This document shows, piece after piece, positions 8,005 to 16,378 of a stretch of 47,859 nucleotides of DNA (the stretch's first letter is position 1; the number at the start of each line of letters is the position of its first letter). The stretch spans positions 1 to 47,859 of the forward strand of contig JANXAS010000023.1 of assembly GCA_025062195.1 (NCBI GenBank). The letters are read 5' to 3'. The notes beneath the pieces are model-generated. The model was not told where the DNA came from. It saw nothing but the letters and a program-made list of their open reading frames with translations, and ran no database searches. A program made the position numbers and the translations under genes. Source of the DNA: Armatimonadota bacterium (GTDB taxonomy: Bacteria; Armatimonadota; Fervidibacteria; Fervidibacterales; Thermosaccharophagaceae).

Positions 8005-9033
8005 TCACACACTCACCCTTTTGCTGAATTGGATTAGACCGTTGAGGCAGCGAATAGCTCTTCCGCTATCTATTGCCTCTTCGGCGAGCTTAATGCCATC
8101 ACCAATATCTTCACACAGCTCACCCGCAATAATTCCAAGGGCGGCGTTGAGTAAAACTGCTTCTCTCGGGCAGCCGCGCACATCCCCATTCAGTATCCCG
8201 AGCAACAGCCTTACGCCATCCTCTCTGCTATTTATGCGCAACTCATTTAAACTGCCGCGCCCAAACCCAAATTCCGCCGGCACCAGCTCGTATGTGTGCA
8301 CATCACCGTAGCGCAGTTCGCTGATGAGGGTAGGAGCACACGGTGAAACTTCGTCCAAGCCATCATGTGAGTGAACGACGAACGCCCTCCTTAAGCCCAA
8401 GCTGCATAACACTTTGGCGAGGGTCTCCGAAAGGTGTGGCGAGAATACACCCATTGTCTGCCCAGTGATGTTTGCCGGGTTTGTCAGCGGACCAAGGATA
8501 TTAAAGACGGTTCTAATACCAAGCTTTTGCCTTATGTGCGCTACATTCCTCATAGCCGGGTGAAATAGGGGCGCAAATAGGAAACCAATCCCGACCTCCT
8601 CAATGCACTGCTTGACCATTTCAGGCGGCATATTCAGGTTGTAGCCAAGCTCCTCAAGCACGTCGGCGCTGCCACATTGGCTTGTAACGGACCTGTTTCC
8701 ATGTTTAGCCACAGCCACACCCGCACCGGCAACAACGAATGCAGCTGCGGTTGAAATATTGAACGTGCGCGCACCATCACCGCCAGTGCCACATGTGTCA
8801 ACCAATGGTTGCCTGTCAATTTGGATTCGCAAAGCTTTATCTCGCATTGCCCTCGCAAAGCCAACTATCTCTTCAATGCTTTCGCCGCGCATTCTCAAGG
8901 CTGTAAGCAATGCTGCAACTTGCACATCTTGCGCCTCTCCGCTGATAACCTGCAACATGACCTCGTATGCTTCATCGGAACTCAAATGCTCATCATCAAC
9001 GATGCGCTTAAGTGCACCGGCAACATCTATCAC
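8005..9033 (-). CDS. trpD: Anthranilate phosphoribosyltransferase
   Basis: Transfers phosphoribosyl from PRPP to anthranilate, the second committed step of tryptophan synthesis. The 342-aa protein has the family landmarks: DTCGTGGDGARTFNIST (PRPP pyrophosphate loop), KHGNRSVTSQCGSADVLEEL, LFAPLFHPAMRNV, and FNILGPLTNPA, plus DGLDEVSP, the acidic metal site. The start is GTG (9033) with GAGGTGA upstream; an ATG overlapping it is followed at once by TGA and is a decoy. It is the first gene of the trpD-trpC-trpB-cyclase-mrdA train. A trpG domain is not fused, and trpE/G are not nearby. Confidence 0.97.
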   Translation of the reverse strand: MIDVAGALKRIVDDEHLSSDEAYEVMLQVISGEAQDVQVAALLTALRMRGESIEEIVGFARAMRDKALRIQIDRQPLVDTCGTGGDGARTFNISTAAAFVVAGAGVAVAKHGNRSVTSQCGSADVLEELGYNLNMPPEMVKQCIEEVGIGFLFAPLFHPAMRNVAHIRQKLGIRTVFNILGPLTNPANITGQTMGVFSPHLSETLAKVLCSLGLRRAFVVHSHDGLDEVSPCAPTLISELRYGDVHTYELVPAEFGFGRGSLNELRINSREDGVRLLLGILNGDVRGCPREAVLLNAALGIIAGELCEDIGDGIKLAEEAIDSGRAIRCLNGLIQFSKRVSV

Positions 9034-9471
9034 ATGCTCTCACCTCGTTTCCAATTTTCCAAAAGCTGCAAAGTTGGTGTCTGAGAGTAAGCCAATGTGC
9101 TGCTGGAAACTTCGCCCGTGAAATAGCTGACCCTCAAAGTCTACAGCGAGAGGGGTTTGAAAAACTACTCCACTTGAACAGAGCACATGATGATAAAAAC
9201 TTGCAAACTCAGTCACATAATAGTTTAGCTTACTCGGCAACTGTCAAGCTGCAGGCGGAAATAAAAGCGCTAAAACGGTCCTGAAAAGATTTGACGGATA
9301 GTTGCGTCCAAAAATGTAGAGCGCACCTTAACAGCCGAGAGCCGTAAGCTTAGCCAACTTTTCAAAATGTTTACCGCACCGCCATTTGCGCGATAAAATG
9401 CATAGGCAGTTAATATGGTTAACTGTGGAGCGTGCTTTCAATGGCATTTAAAGGCTTGAGGTGAAGAAAGA
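9034..9471. other. 438-bp divergent intergenic region between trpD and the SNase-like gene
   Basis: This holds the start signals of two divergent transcripts. On the minus strand a TTGACA/TATTAT pair lies about 180 nt before trpD (listed separately), giving a long trp leader. In that leader I see no run of Trp codons, no T-box consensus and no clear terminator hairpin with a U-tract. On the plus strand the SNase-like gene has GAGGTGA 7 nt before its ATG; no convincing promoter was identified. Confidence 0.4.
9217..9247 (-). promoter_or_regulatory. Candidate sigma-70 promoter of the trp operon
   Basis: Reverse strand: perfect -35 TTGACA (9242-9247) and a good -10 TATTAT (9217-9222), but with a 19-nt spacer, longer than the ideal 17. 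Transcription would start near 9210 and leave a leader of about 175 nt before the trpD GTG. Confidence 0.5.
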
Positions 9472-10857
9472 ATGAAAATCAGTGAAATGAGGAAGGCTGC
9501 ACCGCTGTCATGCGTTTGGCTAATAGCGTTAATGGTGCAGTTAGCATTGGCACAGCAAAGGGCAGGCGTTTATAAATGTCTTTCAGTTGAGGCTCCAAAC
9601 ACGCTGAAGTTTGAGAAGCTGGGAACGGTCACACTCATCGGGGTCAAATCACCAGCTGCAGCCGACCCGGGATTTGAGAGTGCAATGCAAGTTGTGCGAC
9701 GATATGCAGAGGGCAAATCGCTCAAGGTTGAGCCTTGTCCCATCCGACCAAAAGATGATGAAGGAAAGCTTCGCGCCATCGTTTACTTCCGTGAAGCTAA
9801 CACATGGCACAACTTGAATACAAAGCTTCTTAGGGCTGGCTATGCGATGCTGCAAAGTGAGGAACGCTGCCATGTGAATGTTAAAGCATGGGTGAAGTTT
9901 GTTGCACAGGCACAATCGCAAGGAAGAGGGCTATGGGCAAGGTTGCAACCTGAGCGTCAGATTGAAACTGACTATGTTATGGCATTGCATGGCTTGAGAG
10001 TAGCGGAAACTGTTGCGAGGGCGCCGAGAGCTTACATAGGTGTTGGTCTTCTTCCGGCAACTCCAGAGAGGATGAGCAGGGTGGGCGAAGCTTTGCTCCC
10101 ACTTGGACCCGCTTTGAGAGAATCATATCAAGCGCTTGGAAATATCACTTCAACAGAGTATGTGCAATTACGCACATTGGTTGACGCCAGGGAAAGATGC
10201 CTTACGCTTGAGAATGCATTGCGCACCGGCGTCCCAATTAGGGCTTTAAATCCGAGGCGCTTGATGGAGCTCTTCATTGAGCGAGATTTGCCAGCACCAA
10301 CAAATGCGCTTACCGCACCTGTGCGAGATGACAGAGGACGAACAATTTGGGAGGCGATGCAACAGCTCTATTTGACCGATGCGCGCGAGCCGCTTCACGA
10401 AATACTGTTTTGGTTTCCCGGAGTGCAAAGTCAGTTTAGGAACAGGCTAATAGCCCTTGGCGCACAACTTGTCGGCGGTCCAATGCAAGCAGCACCAACT
10501 GGGGTTGCAGCACCGATGGGAGCACCACCAGGTGGGATGCCGGGTGCACCACCAGGTGGAATGCCAGGTGCGCCAATGGGTGCACCACCAACAGGGCTTG
10601 GTGCAGCTGGTGCTCCAGCTGCAGCTCCAGCAGGCGGATTGCAATCATATTACGAATTGCTCGGAAGGATAAGGGCAAGGCGAGTTGAGCCTGAAGAGGC
10701 ATGCTTGCTTATGCTCGCCTTAAGGACATACCGCAGGGAGTTCCTTGAGGACGAAATTGATAGGGCAAAGAGACGCTACGAGAAGGCTGTTGAGCAGCAG
10801 CGCAAATTTGAAGCCTTCATGCAAAGGCAGCTTCAAAGGACCACAGTTGGAAGGTAA
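9472..10857 (+). CDS. Exported protein with a degenerate staphylococcal-nuclease (SNase) fold
   Basis: A 461-aa protein with a signal peptide (LIALMVQLALAQQ, cut near residue 28) followed by an SNase/Tudor-SN type OB domain (about 30-155): KFEKLGTVTLIGVKSPAA, GKSLKVEPC, LRAIVYF, LNTKLLRAGYAML, and QGRGLWA at the end. In active SNases the first motif reads R-L-x-G-I-D-x-P-E; here Arg, Asp and Glu are replaced (VTLIGVKSPA), so nuclease activity is doubtful. The middle (155-330) is helical without a known family. Residues about 335-390 form a Gly/Pro/Met/Ala-rich repeat linker (GAPPGGMPGAPPGGMPGAPM), and the C-terminus is a charged helix (ELLGRIRARR to the end). The start is ATG with GAGGTGA. 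A catalytically dead, periplasmic binding or scaffold protein is my inference. Confidence 0.75.
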   Translation: MKISEMRKAAPLSCVWLIALMVQLALAQQRAGVYKCLSVEAPNTLKFEKLGTVTLIGVKSPAAADPGFESAMQVVRRYAEGKSLKVEPCPIRPKDDEGKLRAIVYFREANTWHNLNTKLLRAGYAMLQSEERCHVNVKAWVKFVAQAQSQGRGLWARLQPERQIETDYVMALHGLRVAETVARAPRAYIGVGLLPATPERMSRVGEALLPLGPALRESYQALGNITSTEYVQLRTLVDARERCLTLENALRTGVPIRALNPRRLMELFIERDLPAPTNALTAPVRDDRGRTIWEAMQQLYLTDAREPLHEILFWFPGVQSQFRNRLIALGAQLVGGPMQAAPTGVAAPMGAPPGGMPGAPPGGMPGAPMGAPPTGLGAAGAPAAAPAGGLQSYYELLGRIRARRVEPEEACLLMLALRTYRREFLEDEIDRAKRRYEKAVEQQRKFEAFMQRQLQRTTVGR

Positions 10858-10917
10858 GGATAAGAACGAGTATTGGAGCTAAGCGGTGCATGATTTTACC
10901 GATGGATGAACTGGTGG

Positions 10918-10962
10918 TGAGCAACGAACTTCAAGCCAATGAGATTATTGGCAAGATGCTCA
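10918..10962 (+). other. Two-tier hairpin between the SNase-like gene and rpsO
   Basis: TGAGCA (10918-10923) pairs with TGCTCA (10957-10962). Inside it GCCAAT (10935-10940) pairs with ATTGGC (10947-10952) around a 6-nt loop. It lies upstream of the rpsO promoter. It could be part of the SNase-like gene's 3' end, but no U-tract follows, so it is not a standard terminator. Confidence 0.35.
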
Positions 10963-10975
10963 TTATACTGCTGCA

Positions 10976-11003
10976 TTGCGTGCAAGTCTGCACCACATAT
11001 AAT
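10976..11003 (+). promoter_or_regulatory. Promoter of rpsO-pnp
   Basis: A perfect -10 TATAAT (10998-11003) with a weak -35 TTGCGT (10976-10981) and a 16-nt spacer. The start would be near 11010, about 95 nt before the rpsO GTG. Confidence 0.6.
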
Positions 11004-11020
11004 GGTAACTTTATCATAAG

Positions 11021-11104
11021 CCTCAAGTGCGATCAGCCCGCGAGAATCAAATTTCATGCTGGTCAAAATGAGGTATCCTTGAGACTGTGAGGAGGGATGT
11101 CAAA
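11021..11104 (+). promoter_or_regulatory. Candidate S15 autoregulatory leader
   Basis: Between the promoter and rpsO, CCTCAAG (11021-11027) can pair either with TGAGG (11069-11073) or with CTTGAG (11078-11083), two mutually exclusive stems just before the GGAGG ribosome site. S15 is known to regulate its own mRNA through structured leaders of several unrelated shapes in different bacteria. That this leader binds S15 is inference. Confidence 0.35.
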
Positions 11105-11449
11105 GTGCCTTTGAGCAAATATGAGAAGTGGAGAATCATCAAGCAGTGGCAGCATAGCCCTGATGATACAGGTTCGCCAGAAGTCCAAATTGCGATTTTG
11201 ACCGAACGAATAAACAGGCTAACAGAGCACCTGCGCCAACATAGGAAAGATGTCCACTCAAGGCGCGGTCTAATCCTCATGCACAGCAAGAGACGAAGGC
11301 TGCTTCGCTATCTCGCAAAGAGGGACATAAATCGCTACCGAAGGGTCATTGAGGGGCTGGGCATAAGAGACTTCTTCGGGATACTGCGCAGCCAGCCATC
11401 AACACAAATTGAAGGGGCATCGCAAGCTCAACAAGAAACAACACAATGA
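11105..11449 (+). CDS. rpsO: 30S ribosomal protein S15 with C-terminal extension
   Basis: S15 binds the 16S rRNA central domain and bridges to the 50S subunit. The core is typical: [71 protein letters not shown]. The GTG at 11105 is preferred over the in-frame TTG/GTG upstream because it follows GGAGG with 9 nt spacing and gives the usual Pro-Leu-Ser-Lys N-terminus. The protein is 114 aa; the usual S15 is about 88-89. The excess is a Gln/Ser/Thr-rich tail after LGIRD, probably disordered. The rpsO-pnp order is widely conserved. Confidence 0.97.
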   Translation: MPLSKYEKWRIIKQWQHSPDDTGSPEVQIAILTERINRLTEHLRQHRKDVHSRRGLILMHSKRRRLLRYLAKRDINRYRRVIEGLGIRDFFGILRSQPSTQIEGASQAQQETTQ

Positions 11450-11517
11450 AACGACTTGAATAAGATGGGATGAGCACATAAGATCCCTCTAATCTGATGT
11501 GGGAGGCAATGAGCAGA

Positions 11518-13719
11518 ATGGCGTTGCAACCTATAAGTGAGACGATTGAGTTTGCCGGCAGAGAACTCTCAATTGAAACCGGCATCCTTGCACCACAGGC
11601 AAGTGGTGCCGTCACAGTGCGGTATGGTGATTCAATGGTTTTAGTCACAGCGGTCGCCACAGAAGAGGCAAGAGAAGATATTGACTTCTTGCCACTCGTT
11701 GTTGACTTTGAAGCGCGCATGTATGCTGCGGGGCGCATCCCGGGACACAGGTTTTATCGTCGTGAAGGTCCGCCATCAATCGCCTCAATACTTGCAGCGA
11801 GGTTGATTGATAGGTCAATTCGCCCACTCTTCCCTAAGGGCGCATGCAACGATGTCCAAGTGATCGTAACGGCACTCGCTTCAGACCTTGAAAACCATCT
11901 TGACATCCCTGGGTTGATTGGAGCAAGCGCTGCACTGTGCATCTCCGACATACCATTTGATGGACCGATTGGTGCAGTCAGAGTCGGCTTGATTGATGGT
12001 GAGTTCGTCATCAACCCAACATATCAACAAATGCAGGTTAGCGAGCTTGACCTTGTTGTTGTTGGGACAAGAGAAGCCGTGGTGATGATTGAAGCTGGGG
12101 CAAAACAAATCCCCGAAGAGAAGATGCTTGAGGCAATAAAGCTTGCCCATGATATCCTTCAGCCAATCATTGAAGTCCAAGAGAGGCTTTGCAGGCATGT
12201 CGGTAAGCCAAAGCGAGAGTTGAAACTGCGCTTGCCAAATGATGAACTTGTGCGACTCATTAAGGACAGGTATGGCGAGCGAATAACAGAAGCGCTATGC
12301 ATACGAGAAAAGTTGAAGCGGGAGTCTGCTTTGACGAAATTGCTCCAAGAAATTCAAACGGCTCTGGTTGCCGAGTTCCCAGAATTTAGCGAGCAAGTGA
12401 AGCAATCATGCAATGCTGCAATAAAAGAGTTGGTAAATGAGAGAACCGTCAAGTTGGGTGTGCGTGCCGATGGTAGAAGGCTCGAGGAAATGCGTCCCGT
12501 CTCATGCAGCGTTGGCATATCACCGAGGGTGCATGGAAGTGGCTTGTTCATTCGTGGTGAGACACAGGTCCTAACAATCGCTACACTTGGCGCAACAACC
12601 GACGAAATGTGGGTTGATAGCCTGATGGAAGAGGAAGTGACAAAGCGCTTTATGCATCAATACAATTTCCCACCATACAGCGTTGGCGATGCCAAACCAC
12701 TCAGAGCACCATCAAGGCGAGAGATCGGGCATGGCGCACTTGCCGAGAAAGCACTTGAAGCGGTAATACCGCCTGAGGAAGAATTTCCATACACAATCAG
12801 GCTTGTCACAGAAGTGTTAAGCTCAAATGGCTCAACATCAATGGCATCGGTTTGTGGTGGGACACTCGCATTGATGGACGCTGCCGTTCCAATATTGGCA
12901 CCAGTGGCTGGAATATCAATCGGCTTGATGAGCTACAACGGGATTGATGTGCTACTAACCGATATTCAGGGTATTGAGGACGCACACGGAGAAATGGATT
13001 TCAAAATTGCTGGGACAAGGAATGGTATAACGGCAATTCAACTTGACTTAAAACGAAAAGGGCTTTCGCATGAATTGATTGGAAGGGCTTTTGAAATGGC
13101 AAAGGCTGCTCGGTTAGAAATATTGGAAATAATGGCACAGGTCATTGACAAGCCACGCCCTGAAGTCTCGCCATATGCACCGAGAATAAAAGTGGTGCAT
13201 ATTCCGTCGGACAAAATTGGTGACCTTATCGGACCACGAGGCAAACACCTGAAGCAAATTGAGCTTGAGACGGCTGCCAAAATTGAGATTGAGCCAGATG
13301 GGACAGTTTACATAACATGCCCAGATTCGGAGAGAGCCGAGAAGGCTGAGGCTATGGTCAGAAGCTTTGTCCAAGAGCCAATTGTAGGCGAAACTTACAA
13401 GGGCAGAGTAACTCGCCTTGGACCATCCTATGCTTTTGTTGAAATACTTCCCGGAAAGGAAGGTTTCATCCATGTGCGTGACTTGACGACACAGAGAGTC
13501 TCATCAATTGCCGATTTGTTGCGCATCGGCGACGAACTTGAAGTGTGTGTTGAGAACATAGACAATGAGGGAAGGATTAAGCTACGCCTCAAAGAACCAT
13601 TGCAGCCACAACCAATAAGATGGCAATCATCAACGATACAAAAGCCGCACACTCGTTTTTATCGCCCCACATCTCAAAGACGCCCAACGCAAAAAAGAGA
13701 AGAGCAACCCGACAGATAA
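11518..13719 (+). CDS. pnp: Polyribonucleotide nucleotidyltransferase (PNPase)
   Basis: Degrades RNA 3'-5' by phosphorolysis and can add tails; it acts in the cytoplasm, often in the degradosome. About 733 aa with the full layout: first RNase PH domain (LSIETGILAPQASGAVTVRY), the alpha-helical linker, second RNase PH domain (GVRADGRRLEEMRPVSC, GETQVLTIATLG, EVLSSNGSTSMASVCGGTLA, DIQGIEDAHGEMDFKIAGT), KH domain (KIGDLIGPRGKHLKQIE) and S1 domain (GETYKGRVTRLGPSYAFVEI to LKEP). A short basic tail follows. Three ATGs compete: 11497 lacks a ribosome site, 11509 is too close to GGAGG, and 11518 has it at 11 nt, so I chose 11518. It lies 68 nt after rpsO. Confidence 0.97.
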   Translation: MALQPISETIEFAGRELSIETGILAPQASGAVTVRYGDSMVLVTAVATEEAREDIDFLPLVVDFEARMYAAGRIPGHRFYRREGPPSIASILAARLIDRSIRPLFPKGACNDVQVIVTALASDLENHLDIPGLIGASAALCISDIPFDGPIGAVRVGLIDGEFVINPTYQQMQVSELDLVVVGTREAVVMIEAGAKQIPEEKMLEAIKLAHDILQPIIEVQERLCRHVGKPKRELKLRLPNDELVRLIKDRYGERITEALCIREKLKRESALTKLLQEIQTALVAEFPEFSEQVKQSCNAAIKELVNERTVKLGVRADGRRLEEMRPVSCSVGISPRVHGSGLFIRGETQVLTIATLGATTDEMWVDSLMEEEVTKRFMHQYNFPPYSVGDAKPLRAPSRREIGHGALAEKALEAVIPPEEEFPYTIRLVTEVLSSNGSTSMASVCGGTLALMDAAVPILAPVAGISIGLMSYNGIDVLLTDIQGIEDAHGEMDFKIAGTRNGITAIQLDLKRKGLSHELIGRAFEMAKAARLEILEIMAQVIDKPRPEVSPYAPRIKVVHIPSDKIGDLIGPRGKHLKQIELETAAKIEIEPDGTVYITCPDSERAEKAEAMVRSFVQEPIVGETYKGRVTRLGPSYAFVEILPGKEGFIHVRDLTTQRVSSIADLLRIGDELEVCVENIDNEGRIKLRLKEPLQPQPIRWQSSTIQKPHTRFYRPTSQRRPTQKREEQPDR

Positions 13720-13815
13720 TCAGCCTCACTCTGCAGATAATCAGCTTCAACTTCGCACTACCAAGCCAAGCTCAAAGCTGAGTGCAAGGTTCTGAATTCA
13801 AAATTTGCTTTAGAG

Positions 13816-14037
13816 GGCAAGGCTACCGCCAAGCCAAAAGTGAATGCAAGGCACAAAGTTCAAAAGTTCAAAATTCACTTTCGGAAAGCAAGGCTACTGC
13901 CAAGCCGATTAATGGTCGCAAAGTTCAAAGTTTATTTTCATAGGGCGAGGCTGCCGCCGAATCGAAAAACCTGCGTGCCGTGTAGGGGCAAAGAAAGCCT
14001 GTCCGGAAAATTGGGAAGGCGATGCTCCTGCTGAGCC
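13816..14037 (+). repeat. Tandem array of four degenerate Z hairpins
   Basis: Four copies of a 20-nt imperfect palindrome: GGCAAGGCTACCGCCAAGCC (13816-13835), AGCAAGGCTACTGCCAAGCC (13887-13906), GGCGAGGCTGCCGCCGAATC (13944-13963) and GGCGATGCTCCTGCTGAGCC (14018-14037). They are spaced 57-74 nt apart. The first three are followed by related AAGTTCAAA-type spacers. Single Z copies recur at 19190-19218 and 19645-19673. Confidence 0.7.
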
Positions 14038-14216
14038 AAAAAGCTTTTGAGAGGATATCTCCGCCATCTAAAGACGGCGCTAAGAGAATTCGTCAACGAC
14101 TATGAGCTAAAGCCCATAGCATGGTTTTGAAAAAGCGCGCTTTGTTACATGCCACCGGCTTTAGCCAGTGGTTGATGACGAAGCAAATAAGCGCCGAATT
14201 CATTCGGTGAAGTTTT
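14013..14216 (-). repeat. X-Y-Z composite repeat, inverted copy
   Basis: The reverse strand aligns along its whole length with 19477-19673. It carries hairpin pair X (ACCGAATGAATTCGGCGC and CCACTGGCTAAAGCCGGTGG), then an identical stretch including GCATGTAACAAAGCGCGC, then hairpin pair Y (CTATGGGCTTTAGCTCATAG and a GCCGTCTTTAGATGGC core), then Z. By eye the identity is close to 90 percent. This copy and the 19.5-kb copy face each other around the two membrane-protein genes. Confidence 0.8.
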
Positions 14217-14467
14217 CTTGTTATGCAAATGCTCATTCACTTCAACGCAGTAAAAATACAACCTTGTCCATTGTCTGTCGGAATTAATTTACAAACTATC
14301 ACAATTGCGCTATGAGATAGAGTGTGTGGATTAAGCTATTTCGCTTTTAGCATAGCGACTCATTAGTGTGGGCGCAAAATGTAAATGCCATTGCATCACC
14401 GATAAGGTCTGCAGTAGGGAGCGAATCACGACTTTTGCCCAAATTTGCCATCATTTAGGGAACAATT

Positions 14468-16024
14468 TCAATACCCCCACACAAGCACATACTCACGAAG
14501 TGCAACTACAATTATTGCTTGAAGAAGGAACACGACTAACAATCGGTGGCGGAATTCGCACCATTTATGCGATTGTAAACACCATGTTGCATGTGGTATT
14601 AAACAAGGCATTAGGAACATCCACATGCGTCCGGATTCCCCACGCACCTTCCCGGATAGGTCAAGCGCTATGAAAGTTAGCAAGAAAGCGGCAGAAAAAC
14701 AATGCAATGGCTCAACCTTTCGGCTTCGTTTTAACCTGATAAAGTCCTTGACAATACCCTCTGTGAATAGCCAGACAAGGGGCAATCCAGAAAAGAGGAA
14801 AAAGTCAATAGGACTCCACAATAACCATTTCCAATAAGTGCGAGCTGGTGGTCCTGCATACAACTCACTCCTAAAGGCATCAGAAACTAAAAAGGTTGCC
14901 AACAAATTGAAACGAAAGAGCAACCAAAATAAAAGGAAAAGTAAAAGCATTGCCCCAAGCATACAGCAGAAAAATGCGGAAAAATTTCGGAATTTCTTGG
15001 AAAAATTCTCATGGGCTGCAATTATCCGAAACCAAACATAAAGCGTAACGAGTAATAGGATAACCACAAGCCCCATGTTACAAAAAATCCCAATACCCAA
15101 AACCAATCCAACAAAAGCAGACCACATACTTGCTGATGCTGTCCTTCTGTCCAATAACGAATCTATTGCTGCTTCTGCCAAACAGAACACTGCTAAGGTT
15201 ACTGCAGGATAAAGTTGATCAACACTTGGGGCAAAGAGAGAAAAACTGGGGATTACTGGAAATAATATGACCGAACCAATTGCTGCCTCAATGCCAACTA
15301 TCCTTCGGACGAAGTGGTAAAGCGGGATTACAGCCAGACTACCCATAGCACACAGAGTTAAACTTATCCAGAATGCCACTGCAACATTTTCGGGTTGAAT
15401 CCAACCACCCCAAAAATTTTGAAACAGATTTGCCGCTATATGGCAATTAATCCCAGAACCGATGAAAAGCGCAACATCAGCAACATCCATCGCAAATGAA
15501 GAGTGAGCGAAAATTTTATGAAATAACCAATGGAGAATCACAGGTCCTGGAGCTTGCGTTTTAGCATGACTGATTAACCATGGCATTTTCTCGTGATAAT
15601 CAGCCAACAAATTAAGAATGTCTTGGTATTCAACAGCTGTTTGATAGTAACTATTTGATGCTGGATTTAAAATGAGTGAGGTGACTTGCGATGGTCCGTC
15701 AGGATGCATATACATGATGCACACCGTCAATGAGAATGCCAATATTGCGGGCAAAATTTGGGAAGATTTTGGGAAGCCATTGTGGCTGATGCAAACCCTT
15801 TTTATGGCAACAAAACCAAAAATGCCTAACAGCAAAATTGGGCAAAATGGGTAAAGGATTTTGTAACCGCTGTTCAAACGCTTAAGCATCCATTGCCATT
15901 CTCCGGGAACACCTAACGGTGCAATACCAGCCATTAACGCCACTATAAGACCAAAGGTAGCCAAAGCAATACCGAACGCAGGCCAGAAATGAGCTAAATT
16001 CTCCATAAACTGCCGATCCCTCAT
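14468..16024 (-). CDS. Polytopic membrane protein, GT-C glycosyltransferase-like
   Basis: About 518 aa with roughly a dozen hydrophobic spans and short loops. A long second periplasmic-type loop holds HPDGPSQ and SHAKTQAPGPVILHWLFHK. The latter resembles the T-H-P-P-G-P loop seen in GT-C/PMT-like (family 39-type) membrane glycosyltransferases, which use polyprenyl-phosphate sugars. I cannot assign a substrate. The ATG at 16024 (GTGGTGGG at 4 nt) is chosen; the frame is open to a TTG at 16069. A promoter lies at 16085-16112. The gene and its neighbour at 16379 are visibly AT-richer than the flanking operons, which may reflect membrane composition or transfer. A role in surface polysaccharide or glycoprotein decoration is inference. 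Confidence 0.6.
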   Translation of the reverse strand: MRDRQFMENLAHFWPAFGIALATFGLIVALMAGIAPLGVPGEWQWMLKRLNSGYKILYPFCPILLLGIFGFVAIKRVCISHNGFPKSSQILPAILAFSLTVCIMYMHPDGPSQVTSLILNPASNSYYQTAVEYQDILNLLADYHEKMPWLISHAKTQAPGPVILHWLFHKIFAHSSFAMDVADVALFIGSGINCHIAANLFQNFWGGWIQPENVAVAFWISLTLCAMGSLAVIPLYHFVRRIVGIEAAIGSVILFPVIPSFSLFAPSVDQLYPAVTLAVFCLAEAAIDSLLDRRTASASMWSAFVGLVLGIGIFCNMGLVVILLLVTLYVWFRIIAAHENFSKKFRNFSAFFCCMLGAMLLLFLLFWLLFRFNLLATFLVSDAFRSELYAGPPARTYWKWLLWSPIDFFLFSGLPLVWLFTEGIVKDFIRLKRSRKVEPLHCFSAAFLLTFIALDLSGKVRGESGRMWMFLMPCLIPHATWCLQSHKWCEFRHRLLVVFLLQAIIVVALREYVLVWGY

Positions 16025-16084
16025 ACTGCCCACCACTTCGCATAACTCAGCCGTTGCATGTTTGAACAAGTTTTGTGCCCTAAA

Positions 16085-16112
16085 GTTATAAAAGCATTCA
16101 CATTGTGTTCAA
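16085..16112 (-). promoter_or_regulatory. Promoter of the GT-C-like gene
   Basis: Reverse strand: -35 TTGAAC (16107-16112), 16-nt spacer, -10 TATAAC (16085-16090). The transcript would start near 16078, leaving about 54 nt before the ATG at 16024. Confidence 0.5.
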
Positions 16113-16176
16113 GTTAAGCCCAATAAAGTTGAACAAGGTTTTATAGCACAAGAAGTTTTTAATCATGTTTTCCAAT

Positions 16177-16250
16177 CCATGCTATGGGTTTCAGCCCATA
16201 GTTGATGACGAACCTTTGAGCGCTAACTTGAGTTGGCAAATTTTCGCTCA
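16177..16250 (+). repeat. Solo Y module
   Basis: Begins CCATGCTATGGGTTTCAGCC with the hairpin CTATGGGTTTCAGCCCATAG (16182-16201). It continues GTTGATGACGAACCTTTGAG and ends in a decayed second hairpin (GCGCTAACTTGAGTTGGC). The X half is missing, showing that Y can exist without X. Confidence 0.6.
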
Positions 16251-16378
16251 ATTATAGTTGAAATTGTTTCGTGGGGCGGACGAAAGCCCTCCAGAAATAT
16301 AGCCCCAAAATCATCAGTTCGGGTGTATTTCATCCACCTATACTTCAACTGCGTAACTCCCAATTGATTAAAACCGGG

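Larger units (their letters stand above)
13720..14467. other. 748-bp gene-free, repeat-rich gap after pnp
   Basis: Contains a tandem array of Z hairpins (13816-14037) running into an inverted X-Y-Z repeat (14013-14216), both listed separately. The stretch 13741-13800 has a GCACTACCAAGCC segment whose reverse complement recurs near 19712-19724. From 14217 to 14467 I see nothing recognisable. No convincing rho-independent terminator was found for pnp. Confidence 0.6.
16025..16378. other. 354-bp gap with a promoter and a solo Y repeat
   Basis: Holds the minus-strand promoter at 16085-16112 and a Y module at 16177-16250. From 16251 to 16378 nothing recognisable was seen. No clear terminator of the YfhO-like gene was found. 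Confidence 0.5.

Noticed and set aside
9034-9210. trp attenuator or T-box in the trpD leader
   Set aside because: No adjacent Trp codons in a short ORF, no T-box consensus and no terminator hairpin with U-tract could be found.
10436-10702. Two overlapping antisense frames opposite the Gly/Pro/Met linker
   Set aside because: They are the complement of the repetitive linker (Trp-Cys-Thr and His-Leu-Val repeats), a low-complexity artefact.
9472-10857. Active secreted nuclease (thermonuclease)
   Set aside because: The Arg/Asp/Glu active-site residues of the first motif are replaced, so only the fold is claimed.
13816-14041. CRISPR-like array
   Set aside because: Units are imperfect palindromes with uneven 37-54 nt spacers that resemble each other, and there are no cas genes.
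14368-14673. 101-codon frame on the plus strand
   Set aside because: It runs antisense through the C-terminal part of the GT-C-like gene, has no ribosome site and its composition is not protein-like.
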